Assembly: GCA_031261005.1 (NCBI GenBank)
Contig: JAISKF010000001.1
Coordinates: forward strand, 18,692-82,691
DNA: 64,000 nucleotides
Origin: Enterobacteriaceae bacterium
GTDB lineage: Bacteria; Pseudomonadota; Gammaproteobacteria; Enterobacterales; Enterobacteriaceae
Direction: 5' to 3'
Shown here: positions 8,278 to 16,961 of the stretch, in pieces
How positions within the stretch are numbered: position 1 is the first letter of the stretch
How the letters are laid out: each line of letters opens with the position of its first letter
Position numbers and translations under genes: made by a program
The notes under the pieces: generated by a model
What the model was told of the DNA's origin: nothing
Seen by the model: the letters and a program-made list of their open reading frames with translations, nothing else
Database searches by the model: none

Positions 8278-9159
8278 ATGAATAATAAGTTCAGTTGCAT
8301 CGGATTAGTCGGACACCCGCGCCATCCTGCCGCATTCGCGACACATAAAACACTTTATCATTGGTTAAAAACCAGAGGTTACTCAGTCATTGTAGAACAA
8401 CAAATCGCAAATGACCTCAAAGTTGATGGTATGGAAAGCGGCAGTCTGGCGGATATTGGTCAGCAGGCAGATCTCGCAATCGTTATCGGCGGTGACGGCA
8501 ATATGCTCGGCGCTGCGCGGATTCTGTCGCGCTATAATATAAAAGTCATCGGCGTAAATCGCGGTAATCTCGGTTTTCTGACAGATCTCAATCCTGACAA
8601 TCTTTATCAACAATTATCCGATGTATTAGAGGGTGAATACATCACGGAAAAACGTTTTTTACTGGAAGCACAACTTCACCGTGATCATCAGCCAATGCGC
8701 GTCAGCACGGCAATTAATGAAGTCGTATTGCACCCTGGTAAAGTTGCTCACATGATTGAATTTGAAGTTTATATTGATAATAACTTCGCGTTTTCTCAAC
8801 GCTCCGATGGATTAATCATCTCAACACCGACTGGCTCAACAGCTTATTCGTTATCCGCTGGCGGTCCTATTCTGGCACCCAATCTTGATGCGATCGTGCT
8901 AGTGCCGATGTTTCCTCACACTCTCACGTCAAGACCATTAGTGATCAGCAGCGACAGCACGATTAACCTGCGCTTTGCTCACCATTACAGCCGCGATTTG
9001 GAAATCAGTTGTGATAGCCAAATCGCTCTGCCGATCCAAAAAGATGAGCAAGTTGTTATCAAACGCAGCGAATCACATCTGAATTTAATCCACCCGAAAA
9101 ATTACAGTTATTACGATACGTTAAGTACCAAACTTGGTTGGTCAAAAAAGCTATTTTAG
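8278..9159 (+). CDS. nadK: NAD kinase
   Basis: Phosphorylates NAD to NADP with ATP or polyphosphate; cytoplasmic. 293 residues, one more than E. coli. The GGDG motif (residues 71-74, in [12 protein letters not shown]), the [10 protein letters not shown] motif and the glycine-rich [16 protein letters not shown] loop are all intact. The frame extends 22 codons upstream of the chosen start. ATG 8278 is preferred because of ACAGGAAAAATAAA and the conserved MNN..CIG N-terminus. Followed by recN as in E. coli. Confidence 0.97.
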   Translation: MNNKFSCIGLVGHPRHPAAFATHKTLYHWLKTRGYSVIVEQQIANDLKVDGMESGSLADIGQQADLAIVIGGDGNMLGAARILSRYNIKVIGVNRGNLGFLTDLNPDNLYQQLSDVLEGEYITEKRFLLEAQLHRDHQPMRVSTAINEVVLHPGKVAHMIEFEVYIDNNFAFSQRSDGLIISTPTGSTAYSLSAGGPILAPNLDAIVLVPMFPHTLTSRPLVISSDSTINLRFAHHYSRDLEISCDSQIALPIQKDEQVVIKRSESHLNLIHPKNYSYYDTLSTKLGWSKKLF

Positions 9160-9203
9160 ACAATTGCACTAAAAAATTTTGCTAAAAAATAGTCAATCCG
9201 CTT

Positions 9204-9245
9204 TACTGTATATAAAACCAGTTTATACTGTATGTAATTACAGTT
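9204..9245 (+). promoter_or_regulatory. Two LexA (SOS) boxes in front of recN
   Basis: Box 1 TACTGTATATAAAACCAGTT (9204-9223) and box 2 TACTGTATGTAATTACAGTT (9226-9245). Both have the invariant CTG-N10-CAG and TACTGTAT left half-sites, offset by 22 bp. They lie directly before the recN ribosome binding site. E. coli recN is likewise controlled by more than one LexA box. Confidence 0.9.
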
Positions 9246-9263
9246 ATGTACAGGAATAGGAAC

Positions 9264-10925
9264 ATGCTGGCACAACTAACTATCAGTAATTTTGCCATTG
9301 TCCGTGAGTTAGAAATTGACTTTCAAACGGGTATGACAGCGATCACCGGCGAAACGGGCGCGGGTAAATCCATCGCCATTGATGCGTTAGGGCTTTGTTT
9401 GGGCAGCCGCTCTGAAGCATCAATGGTACGTAACGGCGCTAAAAGAGCAGATATTTGCGCCCGTTTCTCGCTAAAAGATACGCCTGCGGCTCACCGCTGG
9501 TTAGAAGAAAACCAACTGGACGATCAGCAAGAATGTTTATTACGCCGAGTGATCAGCGCTGATGGTCGTTCGCGCGGTTTTATTAATGGCACGTCTGTTC
9601 CTGTCTCTCAATTGCGTGAATTAGGTCAGTTGTTAATCCAGATCCACGGTCAACACGCCCATCAACTGTTACTCAAACCAGAACATCAAAAACATTTGTT
9701 AGATGCTTATGCCCATCAAGCTGATTTAACTCATGAAATGCAACAGGCTTACCAAAAATGGCACTATAGCTGCACTCAACTGGCACAGTATCAGCAACAA
9801 AGTCTGGAGCAAGAATCTCGTCAGCAATTATTACAATATCAATTAAAAGAACTGAATGAATTCGCACCGCAAGCCGGAGAATATGAACAAATTGATGAAG
9901 AATACAAACGTTTAGCGAATAGCGGGCAATTACTCTCTTTGACACAAGAAAGCCTGCAAGTGCTGGCAGAAAATGATGAACAAAACGTATTAAGTTTACT
10001 GAATCATGCCAAACATCAATTACAAGAACTGGCGTCGATAGATAACAAAATGAGTGGTCTGCTTAACATGCTGGAAGAAGCGACTATTCAAGTTTCAGAA
10101 ACCAGTGAAGAGCTGCGCCATTATGCAGAAAAAATGGAAATGGATCCGGTTCGTCTGTACGAGCTGGAACAACGTCTGTCACGCCAGTTAGCGCTTGCCC
10201 GTAAACATCGTATCGCCCCGGAGCAACTACCAGACCTTTATCAACGCTTACTGGAAGAGCAACAACAACTGACTCAACGTGATAATGATTACGCCGAATT
10301 AAATGCAGCAGTAACTCAGCATCATAAACAGGCACTTGATGTAGCTAACCGGTTGCATATTCAGCGTACTCATTATGCTACTGAACTTTCCGCGCTAATC
10401 ACAGAAAGTATGCGTTCACTATCCATGCCGCATGGTCAGCTAGAGATCGATGTCGTCCATCAGCCAGAACATCTGAATGCAGAGGGTGCTGATAAAGTTG
10501 AGTTCCGCGTTTGTACTAATCCCGGACAACCACAGCAAGCATTATCTAAAGTTGCATCAGGCGGTGAACTCTCTCGTATCGCATTAGCCATTCAAGTGAT
10601 CACGGCTCAGAAAATGGATACGCCAGCACTAATATTTGATGAAGTTGATGTCGGTATTAGCGGACCAACAGCCGCCATTGTCGGCAAATTATTACGTCAG
10701 CTTGGTGAATCAACACAAGTGATGTGTGTCACTCACTTACCGCAAGTTGCCGGTAATGGACATCAGCATTTCTATGTCAATAAGCAAACCGATGGCGAAG
10801 AAACCGAAACGCAAATGGTATTACTTGATAAGCAGGCGCGTATGCAGGAGTTGGCTCGTTTACTTGGCGGTAGCGCAATCACTCGTAATACATTAGCGAA
10901 TGCCCGTGAATTATTAGTTGCCTAA
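9264..10925 (+). CDS. recN: DNA repair protein RecN
   Basis: SMC-like ATPase needed for double-strand-break repair; it holds DNA ends or sister chromatids together. The 553 residues match E. coli length. Walker A GETGAGKS is at residues 29-36, two long coiled-coil arms span about 160-390, the signature [14 protein letters not shown] is around 430, and Walker [14 protein letters not shown] follows. An ATG six codons upstream (9246) is in frame, but 9264 begins the conserved [13 protein letters not shown] and follows AGGAATAGGAAC. The twin LexA boxes indicate strong SOS induction. Confidence 0.97.
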   Translation: MLAQLTISNFAIVRELEIDFQTGMTAITGETGAGKSIAIDALGLCLGSRSEASMVRNGAKRADICARFSLKDTPAAHRWLEENQLDDQQECLLRRVISADGRSRGFINGTSVPVSQLRELGQLLIQIHGQHAHQLLLKPEHQKHLLDAYAHQADLTHEMQQAYQKWHYSCTQLAQYQQQSLEQESRQQLLQYQLKELNEFAPQAGEYEQIDEEYKRLANSGQLLSLTQESLQVLAENDEQNVLSLLNHAKHQLQELASIDNKMSGLLNMLEEATIQVSETSEELRHYAEKMEMDPVRLYELEQRLSRQLALARKHRIAPEQLPDLYQRLLEEQQQLTQRDNDYAELNAAVTQHHKQALDVANRLHIQRTHYATELSALITESMRSLSMPHGQLEIDVVHQPEHLNAEGADKVEFRVCTNPGQPQQALSKVASGGELSRIALAIQVITAQKMDTPALIFDEVDVGISGPTAAIVGKLLRQLGESTQVMCVTHLPQVAGNGHQHFYVNKQTDGEETETQMVLLDKQARMQELARLLGGSAITRNTLANARELLVA

Positions 10926-11030
10926 GTTACCGATTCGTTTTCCTAACGAACTTATCAGCAAGAATAAAAATTAAAGGTATAACTAACTTTTTGTAAAAGC
11001 TGAAGCCGAATAAACGCACAGATAAGGCTA

Positions 11031-11220
11031 TATAACCCGAACTTCAGATAAAAAGTTATATTATTGCGATAGCTTTCAAGTAATTATGCAATTTTTCGCA
11101 GGAACGGCAATTCACAGTGAAATCAACGGCGGCAAATTACTGTTCCTGTGAATTATTTTTTAATATCAATATATTAACTTATCGTTCGCACGATTCTCTT
11201 ATCCAACCCTGAGGTTATAT
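11031..11220 (+). repeat. MITE-like element, full-length but decayed core
   Basis: A 190-bp copy with clear ends: TATAACCCGAACTTCAGATAA on the left and TTATCCAACCCTGAGGTTATA on the right. The arms include ATTATTGCGATAGCTTTCAA and TAATATCAATATATTAACTT. The core palindrome has mutated to GCAGGAACGGCAATTCACAG and a partial mirror. It fills most of the 433-bp gap between recN and bamE; otherwise the gap holds only the bamE leader. Confidence 0.7.
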
Positions 11221-11358
11221 AATTAAGAGAACGATCTAAAACCACATATCAGGTGCAGATAAATTTTTATCAGATGACAGATAAACGAGTACTAAAGGTT
11301 TCCAAATGTCGCAAGGTCTATTATCATCGACAACCTACGTTTTAAAGGAATGTATATT

Positions 11359-11703
11359 ATGCGCTGCAAATTGTTGACTGCCGCTGTGGTGGCTCTTGGA
11401 GTTATGGTAACTGGCTGTTCTACATTAGAGAAAGTCGTTTATCGTCCAGACATAAATCAAGGAAATTACCTAACGCAGGGTGATGTATCCAAACTGCAAA
11501 AAGGCATGAGCAAGCAACAAGTGGTTTATATACTTGGAACTCCGCTAATGCAGGACCCGTTTGGTTCCGATACTTGGTACTATGTATTCCGTCAGCAGCC
11601 GGGACACGAAGATATGACTCAACAAACGTTAACGCTAACGTTTGATAGCGGCGGTACACTAACCAGTATCAATAATGATACAACGATGATGAAGAACGAC
11701 TGA
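11359..11703 (+). CDS. bamE: Outer-membrane assembly lipoprotein BamE (SmpA)
   Basis: Small lipoprotein of the BAM complex that inserts beta-barrel proteins into the outer membrane. It has 114 residues. The signal peptide ends in the lipobox VTGC (lipidated cysteine at residue 20). The mature domain carries [11 protein letters not shown], the GTPLMxDPFG core and FRQQPGHE. An ATG three codons upstream (11350) is possible, but AAAGGAATG sits too close to it. 11359 gives normal spacing and matches the E. coli N-terminus MRCK. Confidence 0.96.
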   Translation: MRCKLLTAAVVALGVMVTGCSTLEKVVYRPDINQGNYLTQGDVSKLQKGMSKQQVVYILGTPLMQDPFGSDTWYYVFRQQPGHEDMTQQTLTLTFDSGGTLTSINNDTTMMKND

Positions 11704-11737
11704 TTACTATAGACCGAACGCTTGAGATGAATTACAC

Positions 11738-11769
11738 AAATAAGACGCTTTTACAGCGTCTTATTTTTT
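11738..11769. terminator. Shared terminator overlapping the rnfH stop codon
   Basis: Stem AAATAAGACGC / GCGTCTTATTT with T-run on the plus strand and A-run on the other, between convergent bamE and rnfH. The rnfH stop codon (11751-11753) lies in the loop, so the last rnfH codons are part of the stem. Confidence 0.8.
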
Positions 11770-12047
11770 GATTTTTCCGCACGCAGACGGCGCAGCTCTT
11801 TAGGATCAGCAATTAACGGACGGTAAATCTCCACCCTATCACCCTCTTGCAGCACATCCGTTAACTTAGCGGCTCGGCTAAAAACGCCGACTTTATTCAC
11901 CGCCAGATCAATATCATTACGCTCGGCAAGAATTTCCGAAGCAAGAATTGCCTGCTCAACTATTGTGCCTTCCGGTACTGTTAAACTTTTCAAATATTGA
12001 CGTTCCGGCAAGGCATAAACCACTTCAATATGAATATCAGACACCAT
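11751..12047 (-). CDS. rnfH: RnfH family ubiquitin-fold protein
   Basis: 98-residue protein of the RnfH/UPF0125 family with a beta-grasp fold. Its biochemical role is not established. Conserved blocks are [30 protein letters not shown] and [19 protein letters not shown]. The start is placed at 12047, matching the family N-terminus and overlapping the end of ratA by 11 bases, so translation is probably coupled. The C-terminus runs two residues past the E. coli end, into the terminator stem. Confidence 0.9.
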   Translation of the reverse strand: MVSDIHIEVVYALPERQYLKSLTVPEGTIVEQAILASEILAERNDIDLAVNKVGVFSRAAKLTDVLQEGDRVEIYRPLIADPKELRRLRAEKSKNKTL

Positions 12048-12471
12048 AAATCTCTTTAGCTCGTTTAGTAAAAGCATGAACCATATTCAATGCTAACTCT
12101 TGAAAAATACGACCAAAGGCAAGTTCAATTAACTTACTACTGAATTCAAATTCCAGATCAAATTCAATACGGCAAGCGCTATCACTTAAAGGCGTAAAAT
12201 GCCAGCCGCCCTGCAAAATACGAAAAGGACCATTTACTAATTTCATATCGATAACTTCATTTACCACCATCTTATTTGATGTAGTAAAGGTTTTACGAAT
12301 TCCGACTTTGGCAACATCAATCGATGCCGTCATGGTGTTTTCCGTCTGCTCAATGATACGACTACTAACGCAACCGGGTAAAAACTGAGGGTATGACAGA
12401 ACATCGTTAGCCAGTTTATACATTTGCCCGGCGCTATAATTGACCAGTGCCGAACGTTTGATACGCTGCAT
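12037..12471 (-). CDS. ratA: RatA, START/coenzyme Q-binding domain protein
   Basis: 144 residues of the SRPBCC/START-like fold (ubiquinone-binding COQ10 family). In E. coli it was described as a toxin that blocks 70S ribosome association; a role in ubiquinone handling is also suggested from Coq10 homology. Conserved stretches are YPQFLPGC near the N-terminus and [20 protein letters not shown] in the C-terminal helix. It forms an operon with the overlapping rnfH and is divergent from smpB, as in E. coli. Confidence 0.93.
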   Translation of the reverse strand: MQRIKRSALVNYSAGQMYKLANDVLSYPQFLPGCVSSRIIEQTENTMTASIDVAKVGIRKTFTTSNKMVVNEVIDMKLVNGPFRILQGGWHFTPLSDSACRIEFDLEFEFSSKLIELAFGRIFQELALNMVHAFTKRAKEIYGV

Positions 12472-12746
12472 AACATTTCCTAATCAATGGAGCTGAAAAT
12501 CGGTGAAATATTTAACGGTGCAAATCATATCACTTAACCTGTTGCTAACCAAAAACGTTGTTTGTGATTCATGGTAACGAGATGGGTTGTATCAACAAGA
12601 TCACGCCAGATGAATAAAAAGCATTGCCCGCAGTCAGAGATATTTAAAAACCGCAGTATAATGATAATAAATCACAGAAAATAAAACTCCTCAGCGGCAG
12701 GTTTGAGGAATACTTTCAAATCAGCATTAAGTATAATAAAAGCACT

Positions 12747-13229
12747 ATGACAAAGAAAAAAGCACACAAACCAGGTTCCGCAACCATTGCGATGAACAAA
12801 CGCGCACGCCATGAATACTTCATCGAAGAAGAAATCGAGGCAGGTTTAGCCCTGCAAGGCTGGGAAGTTAAATCTCTGCGCGCCGGTAAAGCAAATATCA
12901 GCGATAGCTATGTGGTATTCAGAAATGGTGAAGCCTATCTGTTCGGCGCAACTATCACACCATTAAATGTTGCGTCATCGCATATCATTTGTGATCCAAC
13001 GCGCACGCGCAAGCTACTAATGAACAGAAAAGAGCTGGATAAAGTTTTCGGCTTGGCTAATCGTGATGGCTATACCATCGTTGCGCTTTCTATGTATTGG
13101 AAAAATGCGTGGACGAAAGTAAAGATCGGCGTCGCTAAAGGCAAACAACTGCACGATAAACGTACTGATATTAAAGACCGCGAATGGCAAGTCAACAAAG
13201 CACGTATAATGAAACACGCTAACCGCTAA
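12747..13229 (+). CDS. smpB: SsrA-binding protein SmpB
   Basis: RNA-binding partner of tmRNA in trans-translation rescue of stalled ribosomes. 160 residues, as in E. coli. The OB-fold core includes [32 protein letters not shown] and the basic C-terminal tail [12 protein letters not shown], which mimics a codon-anticodon helix in the decoding centre. No good Shine-Dalgarno is visible before ATG 12747, but the N-terminus [11 protein letters not shown] is conserved. Its RNA partner ssrA follows 49 bp downstream. Confidence 0.97.
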   Translation: MTKKKAHKPGSATIAMNKRARHEYFIEEEIEAGLALQGWEVKSLRAGKANISDSYVVFRNGEAYLFGATITPLNVASSHIICDPTRTRKLLMNRKELDKVFGLANRDGYTIVALSMYWKNAWTKVKIGVAKGKQLHDKRTDIKDREWQVNKARIMKHANR

Positions 13230-13278
13230 GTATCTGGCGTGTTATAGCTAATATCTGTTATAATCATCAAATCAACTT

Positions 13279-13643
13279 GGGGCTGATTCTGGATTCGACG
13301 GGATTTGCGAAACCCAAGGTGCATGCCGAGGTGCGGTAGGCCTCGTTAACAAACCGCAAAAAAATAGTCGCAAACGACGAAAACTACGCACTAGCAGCTT
13401 AATAACCTGCTCAGAGCCCTCTCTCCCTAGCCTCCGCTCTTAGGACGGGGATCAAGAGAGGTCAAACCTAAAAGAGATCGCGTGGATACCTTGTCTGGGG
13501 CTGAAGCGTTAAATCTAATCAGACTAGTTTATTAGTGGCGTGTCTGTCCGCAGCTAGTAAGCGAATGTAAAGACCAGACTAAGCATGTAGTACCGACGGT
13601 GTAGAAATTTCGGACGCGGGTTCAACTCCCGCCAGCTCCACCA
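13279..13643 (+). ncRNA. ssrA: Transfer-messenger RNA
   Basis: 365-nt tmRNA nearly identical to the 363-nt E. coli RNA. The 5' end GGGGCTGATTCTGGATTCGA and 3' end GGTTCAACTCCCGCCAGCTC plus CACCA form the tRNA-like domain with an encoded CCA. The reading frame 13370-13402 (GCA AAC GAC ... GCT TAA) encodes the proteolysis tag ANDENYALAA, identical to E. coli. A consensus -10, TATAAT (13259-13264), predicts an 8-nt leader that would be removed by RNase P. Pseudoknot segments such as CTCTCTCCCTAGCCTCCGCT are conserved. Confidence 0.99.
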
Positions 13644-13674
13644 ACTCTTGACTTAGTGACACTCACTAAACCCT

Positions 13675-13711
13675 AAAAAAGCTTTCAGAATCAACACTGA
13701 AAGCTTTTTTT
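13675..13711 (+). terminator. Rho-independent terminator of ssrA
   Basis: Stem AAAAAAGCTTTCAG / CTGAAAGCTTTTTT with an 8-nt loop and a strong T-run, 32 bp after the tmRNA 3' end. Confidence 0.9.
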
Positions 13712-13795
13712 ATGGCTTGCAATGTGTAGTTATACTCGCTAACAATCACTGTTTTTTAGTTATATACACACCATATAACTAAAGGACGTATAACT

Positions 13796-14350
13796 ATGGC
13801 GCGTACAACTATACCGTTAACTGACACAAAAATTAAAACAGCCAAGCCCACAGACAAAGAGTACACCCTACAAGACGGCAACGGCCTGTACTTGCTGATA
13901 AAACCCTCGGGTTCCAAGATATGGCGATTTAACTATTATCGACCAATCACCAAGAAAAGAACCCTAGTTAGTTTTGGTAGTTACCCCGCAGTAAGCCTCG
14001 CAGATGCCCGACAAAAAAGAGAAAACGCTAAAGAACTCCTCGCTAAAGGCATCGACCCGCAAGAGCATAAACAAGCTGAAGAACAGCGACTGTTTGAAGA
14101 AAAAAATAATACTTTTGAAAAAATCGCCAGCGACTGGTTTAAAGTAAAATCCAAATCAAACCTGCAAGAAACTACCCTGAAAGATATCTGGCGCTCTCTC
14201 GAACTACACGTCTTCCCTACCGTTGGCAATATAGCTATCACCGAGCTTAAAGCGCGCCACTTTATCACCGCATTAGAACCATTAAAGGCACAGGGCAAGC
14301 TTGAATCAGTTAAGCGTGTTGCTCAACGTTTAAATACTAATTTTGGGTAG
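13796..14350 (+). pseudogene. Truncated P4-family integrase next to ssrA
   Basis: The 184-residue frame carries the N-terminal arm-binding DUF4102 domain (about residues 1-90: TLQDGNGLYLLIKPSGSKIW, FGSYPAVSLADAR) and part of the SAM-like core-binding domain (about 105-175). The catalytic tyrosine recombinase domain (R..HxxR..Y) is absent. Similarity ends at about LESVKRVAQRLNT, and the frame stops five codons later. Intact P4-type integrases are about 400 residues. Such integrases use the ssrA 3' end as attachment site (for example CP4-57), so this is the relic of an island once inserted here. No second att copy could be recognised. Confidence 0.88.
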
Positions 14351-14394
14351 AAAATAGCATCTGGGCAATTTTAGTAGTGCCATTTTTATGCTCT

Positions 14395-14417
14395 CCACCC
14401 GCAAAGCGGGTGGTTTT
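14395..14417 (+). terminator. Terminator-like hairpin behind the integrase relic
   Basis: CCACCCGC-AAA-GCGGGTGG followed by TTTT: an 8-bp perfect G+C-rich stem with a minimal loop and a short T-run, 45 bp after the truncated integrase. It may be a remnant of the lost island. Confidence 0.6.
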
Positions 14418-14463
14418 ATGTTCAAGACGCTAACGCGAATTGAACTGGTTGAAGCCATAAAAC

Positions 14464-14493
14464 AAAGGGTTACGTGCAAACGTAACCCTTTTT
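14464..14493. terminator. Bidirectional terminator downstream of mrcB
   Basis: AAAGGGTTACG / CGTAACCCTTT with a 6-nt loop and T-rich flanks on both strands, 46 bp past the mrcB stop. Confidence 0.75.
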
Positions 14494-14538
14494 CTATATC
14501 AATACAATAAACCATCCACTTCCCACTCACCTATCCAT

Positions 14539-16872
14539 TCAATCACCAAACATATTCCGAATCCACGTCGGAACACTGCTTTCATCTTGCTGCTGTTGTG
14601 GTTGTTGTGGCTGTTCTGCGGGTTGTTGTTGCGGATATTGGCACAAGCCCTGTGGATCATTGCTCCAGACGGGTAAGATGCGTCCGCTACCGTCACAAAC
14701 AAAATTACCGTCACTGTTTACGCCGAGCATAGCGATATGCTCTGGTGGTGTTAATGTCAGCGCCAGCGGTGTTTGGTTTTCCAGATAGCGGCGATACAGC
14801 GTCAATGCACCACTCGCACCAGTCAAATTTGTAGGACCATTGTTATCGCGACCAACCCAAGCGATGGCGACTTCTTTACCATCGATACCGACAAACCAGC
14901 TATCGCGTAAGTCATTGGTCGTGCCGGTTTTCGCTGCGAGATGATATTTGCCGAATTTCGTTGATAATGAACGCGATGTGCCGTTTTCCACGCCCTGCTG
15001 CATGGTATACAGCGTGAGGTAAGCCGCTTGCGGTTCAACTACGCGTTGAGATTGCGGTAAACTTTGATACATCACAGTATTATCTTCGGCGATAACCGAA
15101 CGCAGTACCGATAACGGCGCGCGCTGCCCGCCGCTGCCGATAGTTTGATACATTTGCGCCGCTTCCATCGGCGTTAAGCTGGTAGATCCTAGCAGCATCG
15201 CGGGTACAGTCTGGATCGCACTTTGCGGCACGCCGAGATTTTGCAGCGTGGCGCTGACTTTATCTAATCCTAATGCCAGCCCTAAATTAACCGTTGGAAT
15301 ATTCAGCGAATTCGCCAGCGCGTCCACCAGCATCACCCGACCGCGATACTGACGATCGTAGTTTTGCGGCTGCCAGATTTTGCTGCCTGGAATATTGATC
15401 GCAATGGCTTCATCTTTTAGCCAAGTATTCAGACGATATTTATCCGGTTCGCTTAATGCAGTGAGATACGTCGGCGGTTTCGCCAGTGAACCGATAGAAC
15501 GGCGCGCCTGTACTGCGCGGTTAAATCCGGCGTATTGCGGCTGTGAGCCGCCGACCACAGCACGAACTTCACCGCTAAAGCGGTCAACAATCACCATTGC
15601 TGCTTCTAAATCTTGTACTTTGCGTAAAGAACGTAATGCAGGAACACCCTCTTCCACCGCTTTTTCTGCTGCACTTTGCGATACCGGGTCCAGCGTAGTG
15701 AAAATTTTCACGCCGGAGAGATCATTCACTTTATCGCCAAGATTATCACTCAGCTCTTGATGTACTATCTGCATAAAAGCGGGTTGCGGAGTGATTACGC
15801 CGCCGCGCGGTTGTACACCAAGCGGACGTGCTTTCAGCACATCAAATAATTCTTGATCGATAACGTTCTGTTGCTGGGCTAAACGCAATACCAGATTGCG
15901 CCGCTCCAGTACAATGTCTGGATTCTTCCACGGATTATATAAAGACGCACCTTTCACCATGCCCACCAGCATCGCTTGCTGATCGACACTAAGTTCATTG
16001 ATCGGGCGACCAAAGAAATAGAGGCTGGCTAACGGAAAACCGCGAATTTGATCCGCACCGCTCTGCCCCAAATAAACTTCGTTCATATACAGCTCAAGAA
16101 TGCGCTCTTTGCTGTAACGCGCATCGAGAATAATCGCCATATAGGCTTCACGCAGTTTACGCGATAGCGAACGTTCATTAGTTAAAAACAGGTTTTTAAC
16201 TAGCTGCTGCGTCAGGGTACTTCCCCCTTGCACCATGCGTCCTGCGGTTAAATTCGCGACAACTGCTCTGCCGATAGACAGAATGCTAATACCGTCATGG
16301 GTATAAAAATTACGGTCTTCGGTGGCGATCAGCATGTCTGCCATTGGATAAGGGAAGTTTGTACCGGCAACGAATAAGCGCTGTTCACCATTTGGCGCTT
16401 GCAGCATGGTGATCAATTTCGGATCGAGACGGAAGAAACCAAATTCACGCCCCGTTTCAAGATTTTCGATACGCGCTAAACCATCGCTGTTAAACTCCAG
16501 ACGCGCGCGGATTTGTTGTTCTTTTACATCAGGAAATTCAAACGGACGGCGCAGCATTTCAATGTTGTTGCCTTGTACGGAGTATTCGCCCGGACGAGTA
16601 ATTTTGCTGACATTGCGGTATTGCATACCGTTGAGCAGCTCCACCATCTCTTTTTGGCTATAAGACATACCCGGTTCAAGATTAACCATGCGACCGTAAA
16701 CCGCCGCAGGCAAATTCCAAACTTTGCCATCGATCCGGCTGCGGATTTGTGAATCAAGATAGATGCCATAAAACGCCATTAAGGCGATCACCACAATCGC
16801 CAGCTTGATCATTAAGCCGATAAAACGGCGTAATAACGTTGGCTTACGGGATTTTTTTACTTCACGCGCCAC
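14539..16872 (-). CDS. mrcB: Bifunctional penicillin-binding protein 1B
   Basis: Class A PBP that polymerises glycan strands and cross-links peptides in septal and sidewall peptidoglycan. 777 residues. A short cytoplasmic tail and a membrane helix (about 15-40) come first, then the UB2H domain that binds the LpoB activator. The GT51 glycosyltransferase follows, with its catalytic glutamate in [15 protein letters not shown] and the [12 protein letters not shown] motif. The transpeptidase has the nucleophile serine in [13 protein letters not shown] in NSLNIPTVN, and KTGTT. A glutamine/proline-rich tail ends the protein. E. coli PBP1B has 844 residues; the long charged cytoplasmic N-terminus is missing here, so the protein resembles the shorter gamma form. 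Downstream of hrpB, as in E. coli. Confidence 0.97.
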   Translation of the reverse strand: MAREVKKSRKPTLLRRFIGLMIKLAIVVIALMAFYGIYLDSQIRSRIDGKVWNLPAAVYGRMVNLEPGMSYSQKEMVELLNGMQYRNVSKITRPGEYSVQGNNIEMLRRPFEFPDVKEQQIRARLEFNSDGLARIENLETGREFGFFRLDPKLITMLQAPNGEQRLFVAGTNFPYPMADMLIATEDRNFYTHDGISILSIGRAVVANLTAGRMVQGGSTLTQQLVKNLFLTNERSLSRKLREAYMAIILDARYSKERILELYMNEVYLGQSGADQIRGFPLASLYFFGRPINELSVDQQAMLVGMVKGASLYNPWKNPDIVLERRNLVLRLAQQQNVIDQELFDVLKARPLGVQPRGGVITPQPAFMQIVHQELSDNLGDKVNDLSGVKIFTTLDPVSQSAAEKAVEEGVPALRSLRKVQDLEAAMVIVDRFSGEVRAVVGGSQPQYAGFNRAVQARRSIGSLAKPPTYLTALSEPDKYRLNTWLKDEAIAINIPGSKIWQPQNYDRQYRGRVMLVDALANSLNIPTVNLGLALGLDKVSATLQNLGVPQSAIQTVPAMLLGSTSLTPMEAAQMYQTIGSGGQRAPLSVLRSVIAEDNTVMYQSLPQSQRVVEPQAAYLTLYTMQQGVENGTSRSLSTKFGKYHLAAKTGTTNDLRDSWFVGIDGKEVAIAWVGRDNNGPTNLTGASGALTLYRRYLENQTPLALTLTPPEHIAMLGVNSDGNFVCDGSGRILPVWSNDPQGLCQYPQQQPAEQPQQPQQQQDESSVPTWIRNMFGD

Positions 16873-16961
16873 AAATCACTCCCAACATCATTGCTCATTC
16901 CTCTTGAGTTTATTGGATACCAAATTGCCGCGTATTGTACCTTAATTCAGCGACGGAACTA

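Noticed and set aside
13230..13278. A -35 element for ssrA
   Set aside because: The -10 TATAAT is clear, but no hexamer at 16-18 bp resembles TTGACA well enough to annotate.
14388..14417. CTCTCCACCC as a possible second attachment site (copy of the ssrA 3' end)
   Set aside because: It matches CAGCTCCACCA only over a few bases and is better explained as the left arm of a perfect hairpin.
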